Part shown: positions 57,331 through 64,000 of the stretch, in pieces | How positions within the stretch are numbered: the stretch's first letter is position 1 | Layout: each line of letters opens with the position of its first letter | The notes under the pieces: model-generated | What the model was told of the DNA's origin: nothing | Seen by the model: only the letters and a program-made list of their open reading frames with translations | Databases searched by the model: none | Made by a program: the position numbers and the translations under genes | Assembly: GCF_023017105.1 (NCBI RefSeq) | Contig: NZ_JALKEV010000006.1 | Coordinates: 1 to 64,000, forward strand | Reading direction: 5' to 3' | Length of the DNA stretch: 64,000 nt | Origin: Halalkalibacter sp. APA_J-10(15) | GTDB taxonomy: Bacteria > Bacillota > Bacilli > Bacillales > Bacillaceae_D

Positions 57331-59132
57331 AACGATTCATAACAGGTGCCATCATCCTGACCATTTTCGGACTTGGTCTATTTATTATTAAACAAACCTT
57401 TATGACAGAACCTCCCTTCTCTGTGCAAGAAATTGATATCAAAAAACAAATTGAATCCACAGCCATTGACCATTTATTAGCGGAAGATTTGGCATTGTCA
57501 ACGTCAATTTTTATCAATCAATTATCCGAACAGCTTCAACGTTGGTCCGAGCAAGACTTTTCAGATCGTACGTACTATGAGAACTTCAAAGAAGAATTAT
57601 CCGAACATCCACATTTCCAAAGCTTCGCTATCGTTGAAAACGATGAAATAATTGTACAAGCAGGTACATTAAAAGAAATCAACCCAGGCGAACTTACACA
57701 CCGACATCACAAGAGCTTATTTTCTGATCCATACAACGCAGATGGTACACATTACATGATGATCGGTGAAACTCTTTCTGATAATAGAATCGTTATCGGA
57801 GAAGTCGATCTCACGTTTATTCAAGATTATATGGAAGATCTTGCTTCTGTAGCTGATACAAATGGGTCCTTTTTCATTTCAGGAAACAACCCAGATGTTG
57901 AATGGAGAACGACTGATGATTTACCGAACGATCTACAATCCGAAACAGTCCCTGAGCTCGGTTGGAATATTTATGTTCATTCTGATCATAAAACGATTGA
58001 TTTAGAAAGAGAATACATCGAACATCAAGCAGTTATTAAGTTCCGTGATAAAGAAACTGCATCAATTTGGTTTGCTGACCAGCCGGAACTGACAATTCTT
58101 GAAAATAAGAACCCGTTATTTCTTATTGAATCCAAACAAGATGATACGATCGAATTCATCAACCGCTTAAAAAATGATCGTCACCTTGCCATTGTTGAAC
58201 CGAATTACACGTTATCAAAGCAAATCAGTACTATTGCAAATCCTGTCTCTACTACTCGTCAATTAAGTAATGTGGAACCAAATGATGAATTTTTCAAGCC
58301 ATACCAATGGAACTTAAACCAAATCGAAGTTGAACAAGGATGGAATTTTTCTAATGGTGAGCAAATGACGATCGCTATATTGGATACAGGTGTCGATCCT
58401 AATCATTCCGATTTAAAAGACAAGCTTATTAATGGATACAATGCGTTAGATGACAGTGATGACTTTAACGACACACATGGACATGGAACTCATGTAGCAG
58501 GTATATCTGCTGCATTAACGAATAATATAACGGGAATCGCTGGTGTTTCTTGGGATAGCTATATAATACCTATTAAAGTATTAAATGAAGAAGGAGAGGG
58601 CTCATCATACGAAGTCGCTAAAGGAATTTATTGGGCTGTCGATCACGGTGCAAATGTCATTAACATGAGTCTCGGCGACTATCATTCATCCGAATTACTA
58701 TACGACGCCATACGTTATGCCTATGAAAAAGATGTTGTCCTAATTGCCGCTTCAGGAAACGATAACGTCGAAGACCCTATGTATCCAGCACGTTACCCTG
58801 AGGTATTAACTGTTGCTGCTGTGAACGATAAGCGAAATCGAGCATTCTTCTCAAATTTCGGTTATCATATTGACGTAACAGCACCTGGTGAACATATTCC
58901 GAGTCTCTTCCCAAATAATCATTATGTCGTCATGTCTGGTACTTCAATGGCAGCGCCACATGTTTCTGGATTGGCCGCTTTGCTACGTTCTAACAACCCA
59001 CAGCTCTCAAATGATGACATCTATCAAATTATAACGAATACATCAACTGATTTAGGAACAAAAGGCTATGACCCTTATTACGGCTACGGAGAAATTGATG
59101 TAAATGAAGCTCTTCGTGCTGTCCATCAATAA
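57327..59132 (+). CDS. membrane-anchored S8 subtilase with N-terminal sensor-like domain
   Basis: A 601-aa serine protease. An N-terminal signal anchor (about 4-24) is followed by an outer domain of ~190 residues that looks Cache-like (SIFINQLSEQLQRWS ... ENDEIIVQAGTL ... GEVDLTFIQDYM). A fervidolysin-type prodomain follows (about 220-300). Then comes the S8 domain with catalytic D353 (DTGVDP), H386 (HGHGTH) and S540 (SGTSMAAP). The start is GTG overlapping the GNAT stop (GTGA). It should act outside the membrane, perhaps responding to a ligand. A Cache-subtilase fusion is uncommon. Confidence 0.9.
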   Translation: MKRFITGAIILTIFGLGLFIIKQTFMTEPPFSVQEIDIKKQIESTAIDHLLAEDLALSTSIFINQLSEQLQRWSEQDFSDRTYYENFKEELSEHPHFQSFAIVENDEIIVQAGTLKEINPGELTHRHHKSLFSDPYNADGTHYMMIGETLSDNRIVIGEVDLTFIQDYMEDLASVADTNGSFFISGNNPDVEWRTTDDLPNDLQSETVPELGWNIYVHSDHKTIDLEREYIEHQAVIKFRDKETASIWFADQPELTILENKNPLFLIESKQDDTIEFINRLKNDRHLAIVEPNYTLSKQISTIANPVSTTRQLSNVEPNDEFFKPYQWNLNQIEVEQGWNFSNGEQMTIAILDTGVDPNHSDLKDKLINGYNALDDSDDFNDTHGHGTHVAGISAALTNNITGIAGVSWDSYIIPIKVLNEEGEGSSYEVAKGIYWAVDHGANVINMSLGDYHSSELLYDAIRYAYEKDVVLIAASGNDNVEDPMYPARYPEVLTVAAVNDKRNRAFFSNFGYHIDVTAPGEHIPSLFPNNHYVVMSGTSMAAPHVSGLAALLRSNNPQLSNDDIYQIITNTSTDLGTKGYDPYYGYGEIDVNEALRAVHQ

Positions 59133-59263
59133 ACGTAAGCACGTAGCCTAAAAGCATAGTAGAGGCTTGTTTAAAAAGAAAAAATGGAATGACTCCGTTT
59201 GTACGCGTCTTATGGCGAGAAAAGCACTCACCACAAGACTTAAAAGATGTCACACATTGCTTC

Positions 59264-59306
59264 GAGGTTATTCAAAAAGGGAAAAACTCCCTTTTTGAAT
59301 AACCTC
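59264..59306. terminator. hairpin between subtilase and cysC
   Basis: A perfect 19-bp stem with a 5-base loop (arms 59264-59282 and 59288-59306) lies between the convergent subtilase and cysC genes and touches the cysC stop. It contains A5/T5 runs and probably terminates both. The rest of 59133-59263 holds no gene. Confidence 0.75.
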
Positions 59307-59906
59307 TTATAGAATTTCATTTTCTTTTAAATAAGTTATAATCGTTTCAATTGATTCCTCCACTGAAAGCTGATCAGAGTCAATAATTAGCTCTGGGGAT
59401 TCTGGTTCTTCGTACGGTGAGCTAATACCTGTAAAGGAAGGAATCTCACCAGCACGAGCTTTCTTATATAAACCTTTAGGATCACGTTGCTCGCATGCCT
59501 CTAAGGAGCAACGAACGTAAACTTCGATAAACTCCCCCTCCTCAACCAACTCACGTACACGGTCGCGATCCTCTTTAAAAGGGGAGATAAACGCCGTACA
59601 AACAACCGTTCCAGCATCTACAAATAGTTTAGCCACTTCTCCAATGCGACGAATGTTTTCTTTACGATCCTCATCACTGAAACCTAAGCCTTTATTTAAG
59701 CCGTGACGAACATTATCTCCGTCGAGAATATAGCTCGCTTTACCTTGACGAAACAATTGCTGCTCTAACGCATTTGCCAATGTTGATTTTCCTGCACCTG
59801 ATAATCCCGTAAACCATAAAATACAACTTTTATGACCGTTTCTTTTTTGCCGTTCTTCTTTTTTTATCGTTGTATCATGCCAAACAATATTCTGATTTTG
59901 TCCCAA
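59307..59906 (-). CDS. cysC: adenylyl-sulfate kinase
   Basis: A 199-aa APS kinase, which phosphorylates APS to PAPS. The Walker A loop is [11 protein letters not shown] (about 32-42); [16 protein letters not shown] and the C-terminal [16 protein letters not shown] are typical. Starts at TTG ([11 protein letters not shown]) after AAAGGTG; a longer ATG start upstream lacks a site. It is the last gene of the cysH-sat-cysP-cysC operon. Confidence 0.93.
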   Translation of the reverse strand: MGQNQNIVWHDTTIKKEERQKRNGHKSCILWFTGLSGAGKSTLANALEQQLFRQGKASYILDGDNVRHGLNKGLGFSDEDRKENIRRIGEVAKLFVDAGTVVCTAFISPFKEDRDRVRELVEEGEFIEVYVRCSLEACEQRDPKGLYKKARAGEIPSFTGISSPYEEPESPELIIDSDQLSVEESIETIITYLKENEIL

Positions 59907-59938
59907 CTTCTTCACACCTTTTCTCCAACAATTCATTC

Positions 59939-61018
59939 CTATATTCCTGCACCATCATCATAAGTCGTTCGACGATTTTGTCTTACCGTTCTGTATAAGC
60001 TATATGCGCCCGCAGTGGCTATTAAAGCACTTAACAATACAGCTAGTGAATAATAATCTCCTTCTTTAAAAAGAAGAATGAATCCATATGAAAGCACGAG
60101 TGAAAACAACGGTGAAACAATCCACACTTTCACAATTTGCTTTAAAATACTTTTTTGCCATAGTCTAAATCCGCCATCGACTGTACCGATTCCAATAATG
60201 GCTGATGTCGTCACTTGAGTTAACGGCACAGGTAACCCAAATACTGAGGCTGTAATAACGAGTGAGCCACCCGTGATCGAAACCGTACTTCCTTGCAATA
60301 GACTCAATTTCGTAATACGTTTCCCATTCGTTTCAAGTACTCTGCCACCAAGTAAAATCGCTCCTAATGCTACAAAGAAGCCTCCCATTATGATCCCGAT
60401 ATGAATATCAATAAGCCCTGCTCCAACAAGAGGTCCTACAGCATTAGCGACATTGTTCATTCCAGCAGCAAATGCTTCCATGCAAGCACTCACAATTAAA
60501 AGAATAGTCAAAGGCTTACGCCATTTCCCTTTTCCATTTAACATCGGATGTTTTTTTTCAAGTCTTTTCACTAAATGTCCAAATACAAAGGCTAACAAGA
60601 AAGCAACAATCGGTACAATTACCCAAAACGAAACGATAACGAATAGCGAATTAAAGAATAACGATTGATAGGCTATCCCAGCGCCAACAATGGCTCCAAC
60701 TACAACTTCACTTGTCGATAGCGGAATTCCAAGTAAATTGGCAATAAAAAGTGAAAGGCATGCAGCAGCAAGAATGATAATGACGACCTCAACATCAACA
60801 ATGGAAGTCGGAATAATCCCGCTGCCAATCGTGCGAACAACCTCTCCTCCAGACAAAGCTCCTAAAAAAGCAAACGCGCCAACGAGTAACATTGCTACTC
60901 TCTTTTTCGGTATGGCACCACTTCCATAAGCTGGTCCCATTGCCGCTGCTGTCCCACTTGCACCGATATTCATTGCGAAAAAACACGCAATTACAATTGC
61001 GACAATGGATAAAGTCAT
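59939..61018 (-). CDS. cysP: sulfate permease, PiT-like
   Basis: A 359-aa membrane transporter of the inorganic phosphate transporter (PiT) family, as B. subtilis CysP, which imports sulfate. Two repeats carry the family signature ([20 protein letters not shown] near the N-terminus and [20 protein letters not shown] in the middle). About ten transmembrane helices. It sits between sat and cysC. Confidence 0.92.
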   Translation of the reverse strand: MTLSIVAIVIACFFAMNIGASGTAAAMGPAYGSGAIPKKRVAMLLVGAFAFLGALSGGEVVRTIGSGIIPTSIVDVEVVIIILAAACLSLFIANLLGIPLSTSEVVVGAIVGAGIAYQSLFFNSLFVIVSFWVIVPIVAFLLAFVFGHLVKRLEKKHPMLNGKGKWRKPLTILLIVSACMEAFAAGMNNVANAVGPLVGAGLIDIHIGIIMGGFFVALGAILLGGRVLETNGKRITKLSLLQGSTVSITGGSLVITASVFGLPVPLTQVTTSAIIGIGTVDGGFRLWQKSILKQIVKVWIVSPLFSLVLSYGFILLFKEGDYYSLAVLLSALIATAGAYSLYRTVRQNRRTTYDDGAGI

Positions 61019-61036
61019 ACAGGTTCTTCCCTTCTA

Positions 61037-62182
61037 TTAAGCATGAACTTGCTTCTTCATACCTCTAATTAATACCTCTACTACTTCTTTACGACTAAAT
61101 TCAGGGGGTGGAGTTATACCATCTGAAAGCATTTGACGAACCTTCGTTCCTGATAAGATGACACGATCTTCTTTTCCATGAGGACATGTTTTCGTAGAAG
61201 CCATATTCCCACAAGCTTTACAATAAAAACTATGCTCGAAGAAAAGCGGCTCAATTGCTAATTCTCCTTTTTCAAACTCAGAAAAGATCAGTTGAGCATC
61301 ATATGTTCCATAATAATCACCAACACCCGCATGGTCACGCCCGACGATAAAATGAGTACAACCAAAATTTTGTCGAACAATAGCATGGAATACGGCTTCA
61401 CGAGGGCCTGCATATCTCATCGCCGCTGGGAAAACAGCTAAAAAGACGCGATCTTTCGGATAATATTTATCTAGTAACACTTCATAGCTTTCCATCCGCA
61501 CATCTGCTGGTATATCATCAGATTTCGTTTCACCTACTAAAGGATTTAAAAATAGGCCATCAACAATTTCTAAAGCTGATTTTTGAATATATTCGTGTGC
61601 TCGATGGACAGGATTTCGAGTTTGGAACCCAACTACACGATTCCACCCTAGCTCAGCAAACTTCTTCCTTGTCTCTTTCGGATCTAAATAATACTCTTCA
61701 AAGCGATCACGCTTTAACCGTCTCGTTAACACGATCGGCCCAGCTACATATATATCATGACGATCAAATAACTTCTTCACACCAGGATGAGCTAAATCAG
61801 AAGTACGATAGACATTTTCTGCCTCTTCTTTCTTATTAGGCTCATACACTTCTTCAACTGTAATGACTCCATACACATCTCCATTATGAACGAGCTTAAC
61901 TTGTTCACCTCGTTTTAAAGAATCAGCCACACCTTTATCAACTGGTAATGTAATTGGAATACTCCAGATCGTCCCATTTGAAAGCCTCATATTACGCACG
62001 ACACTTTCATAATCTTCCTTATTCAAAAAGCCCGTTAAAGGACTAAATGCCCCAACCCCAATTAATTCTAAATCTGATAACGCAAATGAATCTAATTGAA
62101 TTTCTTTTGTAAGTGATGAAACATCATAGTCAGGTTCAAAAAGTTGAACTAATGTTCCACCATGTGCTTGAATTGTTGTCAT
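61037..62182 (-). CDS. sat: sulfate adenylyltransferase
   Basis: A 381-aa ATP sulfurylase, which makes APS from sulfate and ATP. The nucleotide motif [12 protein letters not shown] (about 188-199) and [12 protein letters not shown] (about 280) are seen. Four Cys near the C-terminus ([18 protein letters not shown]) fit a zinc site. Bacterial single-domain length without APS-kinase fusion. 18 bp after cysH. Confidence 0.95.
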   Translation of the reverse strand: MTTIQAHGGTLVQLFEPDYDVSSLTKEIQLDSFALSDLELIGVGAFSPLTGFLNKEDYESVVRNMRLSNGTIWSIPITLPVDKGVADSLKRGEQVKLVHNGDVYGVITVEEVYEPNKKEEAENVYRTSDLAHPGVKKLFDRHDIYVAGPIVLTRRLKRDRFEEYYLDPKETRKKFAELGWNRVVGFQTRNPVHRAHEYIQKSALEIVDGLFLNPLVGETKSDDIPADVRMESYEVLLDKYYPKDRVFLAVFPAAMRYAGPREAVFHAIVRQNFGCTHFIVGRDHAGVGDYYGTYDAQLIFSEFEKGELAIEPLFFEHSFYCKACGNMASTKTCPHGKEDRVILSGTKVRQMLSDGITPPPEFSRKEVVEVLIRGMKKQVHA

Positions 62183-62199
62183 ATTTCATTTCCTCCTTA

Positions 62200-62922
62200 T
62201 TATATGCCACTACCATTAACATGGAGTCCGCACTCTGTCTTTTCTGAATTCGCCCATCTGCCACTTCTAGGATCTTCTCCTTCGGCAACGGGTTTCGTAC
62301 AGTATTCACATCCAATGCTAGGATACCTCTTATCATGTAATTCATTGTAAGGAAGTTTGTGAAGGCGGATGTACATCCAAATTTCTTCTTCTGTCCAATG
62401 AATTAACGGACACACCTTTATCGACTTAAAACGGTTATCCTGATTAACAAATTGAGTGTTTGCCCTAGTGGGCGATTGTTCTCGACGCAATCCTGAGAAC
62501 CATGCATCGTATTTATTCAATTCCCGTTGTAATGGCACAAGCTTTCGAATTTGACAACATGCATCAGGCTGTCTTTCCCATAGTTTATCTCCATACTTCT
62601 CAACCTGTTCTTCAGGTGTCAATTCAGGCTTAGCCAGTTCGATTTTCAATGAAGGGTATTTTGATTTTACTTGATCAATCAAATCGTACGTTTCTTTGAA
62701 ATGAAAATCTGTATCTAAAAAAACAATTTGTGCATCTTTTTTCACCTTACTTATTAGATCAATTAAGACCATTCCTTCTGCACCGAAGCTACAAGAATAC
62801 ACGATGTTATCACCGAACGATTCATACGCCCATTTAATGACTTCAAGTGTATCTTTATGTTCAAGCTCTTCATTAATTTGTTTATACTCGTTCTCTTGCA
62901 ATTGCTCATAGGTTAAATTCAT
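62200..62922 (-). CDS. cysH: adenylyl-sulfate reductase
   Basis: A 240-aa APS reductase, which makes sulfite. The CC...CxxC pattern (DACCQIRK and IGCEYCTKP) marks a 4Fe-4S enzyme that prefers APS over PAPS. YSCSFGAEGMVLIDLI is the nucleotide loop, and the C-terminal ECGLHV holds the catalytic Cys. The start is the ATG of MNLTYEQ after GAGGAGGGAG. First gene of the operon. Confidence 0.93.
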   Translation of the reverse strand: MNLTYEQLQENEYKQINEELEHKDTLEVIKWAYESFGDNIVYSCSFGAEGMVLIDLISKVKKDAQIVFLDTDFHFKETYDLIDQVKSKYPSLKIELAKPELTPEEQVEKYGDKLWERQPDACCQIRKLVPLQRELNKYDAWFSGLRREQSPTRANTQFVNQDNRFKSIKVCPLIHWTEEEIWMYIRLHKLPYNELHDKRYPSIGCEYCTKPVAEGEDPRSGRWANSEKTECGLHVNGSGI

Positions 62923-62996
62923 CAGCCTCTCCCTCCTCACAAAGTCGAAATTCATTTAATTCCTATAAAAATGATATGATTTATTTGTTTAATAGT

Positions 62997-63025
62997 ATTC
63001 TATCTATTTCCAATGGTTTTGTCAA
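62997..63025 (-). promoter_or_regulatory. cysH operon promoter
   Basis: On the minus strand TTGACA (63020-63025) and TAGAAT (62997-63002) are 17 bp apart, giving a leader of only ~70 nt. That is too short for an S-box riboswitch, and no S-box motif is present. Confidence 0.75.
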
Positions 63026-63104
63026 TTGAGATTTCATATATCTAACATGAAAATTCATTATTAATAAAACGACCTAAAACGTTTCTTCGATTCTCACTTA
63101 TCTG

Positions 63105-63155
63105 TACAAAAAAAGCCTAGAAAACAACTCAATTACGAGTTCTCTTCTAGACTTT
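63105..63155 (-). terminator. terminator of the DUF4097-like gene
   Basis: GTCTAGAAGAGAACTC and GAGTTGTTTTCTAGGC pair on the minus strand and are followed by TTTTTTT. Confidence 0.8.
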
Positions 63156-63158
63156 CAA

Positions 63159-63932
63159 TTATTCGACGAAATTAACAATCTCCCCAGTAACATTTTCAAT
63201 TTCTACATTCCCTTGAGCACTTTCAATAATCGTCACATCGCCATCAACATGATTAATCGAAATATGACCAGCCCCACTTCGAACAGACACTGTGCCGTTA
63301 AAGCCCTCTAGTTCAACATCGCCCGTTCCATTCGTTATGACAATATCTCCTGCAGAATCAGCAACAACTGTATGACCTGTTGCATTATTTATTCTCGTCT
63401 CCCCTATAACATTCATTAACTGAACGGAACCAGCACCATCAGTAATCGTTACATTTGCTTCAACATCTTCAATGACAAGACTATCCGTCCCGTGCTGAAC
63501 TGCAAGTTCTTCCTGTAATCCTTGAATATGTAACATTCCCGCATTCTGTTTTAGTTCAACCTTCAAATGCGCAGGCACCGTAATCTCTAAATGAATGTCA
63601 CCCTCTTCAGATTCGTTTGCTATACGTTTGATTGATGTTTTCAACATAGCCACACCATCAACATTTTCTAATGATAATGTAAGATTGCGCTCTAAGAAAG
63701 CCGCAGCTAGCTCTTCTTCACTACTTATAGCAGAAAACGTCGCTTCAACTTCAATCATATTCGCACTGTCGCTTGAACGAATCTGAACATCACCTTCATC
63801 ATGATCAATCAAAAAGGAATCTATATGACTTGCATCAAGCTCTAATACTTGCTGCTGTTCGACCGTTTCTAAATTGCAACCTACTAATAAAATAGCAAGC
63901 GCCAAACTACTAATTTTTAAAAAATGTTTCAT
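63159..63932 (-). CDS. DUF4097-like lipoprotein
   Basis: A 257-aa lipoprotein: signal peptide with lipobox LLVGC (Cys19), then a repetitive beta-helix of the putative-adhesin DUF4097/DUF2807 type (GDVQIRSSDS, NATGHTVVADSAGDIVITNGTGDVELEGFNGTVSVRSGAGHISI). It is anchored to the outer membrane face. Function unknown; related proteins often lie beside stress sensors. It is divergent from whatever lies beyond the window end. Confidence 0.85.
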   Translation of the reverse strand: MKHFLKISSLALAILLVGCNLETVEQQQVLELDASHIDSFLIDHDEGDVQIRSSDSANMIEVEATFSAISSEEELAAAFLERNLTLSLENVDGVAMLKTSIKRIANESEEGDIHLEITVPAHLKVELKQNAGMLHIQGLQEELAVQHGTDSLVIEDVEANVTITDGAGSVQLMNVIGETRINNATGHTVVADSAGDIVITNGTGDVELEGFNGTVSVRSGAGHISINHVDGDVTIIESAQGNVEIENVTGEIVNFVE

Positions 63933-64000
63933 TATGTACCCCTCTCCACATGTTCTTCATTCCTTAGTTTACAGGAAGTCAGATTAGAAACAAACAAATA

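Noticed and set aside
59133-59263. Frame with a Cys/Arg-rich translation after the subtilase gene, as a dispersed repeat or gene
   Set aside because: No start signals, overlaps the subtilase end, and no second copy is visible in the window.
62956-63158. S-box riboswitch upstream of cysH
   Set aside because: The conserved S-box sequence blocks are absent and the promoter is too close.

Overview
The window is a piece of chromosome from a low-GC, spore-former-type Bacillaceae, most likely an alkaliphile. The evidence is Bacillus-style gene sets (tnrA, a T-box-controlled proBAC operon, yqjQ, an assimilatory sulfate and sirohaem cluster, folE2), AGGAGG ribosome sites and a NaChBac-type sodium channel. 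No rRNA or tRNA gene was seen.

Host DNA flanks one prophage of about 37.1 kb (2721-39815). The prophage sits inside an asparagine synthetase gene of the AsnO (YisO) type. The N-terminal 396 codons lie at its right edge (39810-40997, minus strand) and the C-terminal 219 codons at its left edge (2061-2726, minus strand). The two edges share a 6-bp core, GAAGTG. Joining them restores one continuous 615-codon frame. The phage halves of the junctions form a 19/20 inverted repeat around the core, as expected of an attP used by the large serine integrase encoded beside the right edge.

Most of the prophage reads on the minus strand. From right to left it carries: a Cro-like regulator and early genes (34.2-29.2 kb); a DnaD-like initiator with a candidate origin inside it, a G39P-like loader and a DnaB helicase (29.2-26.7 kb); dUTPase and many small genes (26.6-24 kb); ArpU and a short tyrosine recombinase; an accessory cassette (nucleoside-deoxyribosyltransferase-like protein, four-TM protein); an HK97-type packaging and head module (20.1-13.3 kb); and a siphovirus tail module with a -1 frameshift site, a tape measure, an enlarged Dit and an S74-type fibre, then holin and an M23 endolysin (3.7 kb). 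On the plus strand are the CI-like repressor, two cargo genes, an immA-orf-int operon, lysogenic cargo (DUF2321, DUF2513, a lipoprotein with a 55-aa membrane protein) and a YolD gene near the left edge. Both immA and yolD have promoters with SOS-like boxes. The packaging HNH gene carries a one-base frameshift, so the phage may be defective, or the assembly may have an error.

The right-hand host region (41-64 kb) holds: an EamA transporter with an attenuator-like leader; yqzH-like and yqjQ; T-box proB-proA-proC; a WYL-like protein; the sodium channel; a GNAT; aspartokinase; folE2; sumT-hemD/sirB/sirC (sirohaem) divergent from tnrA, with a perfect TnrA box between them; a YibQ-like deacetylase, GNAT and membrane-anchored subtilase operon; the cysH-sat-cysP-cysC sulfate assimilation operon; and a DUF4097-like lipoprotein. 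Sirohaem made by the sumT operon serves sulfite (and nitrite) reductase, which links the sulfur and nitrogen genes here.
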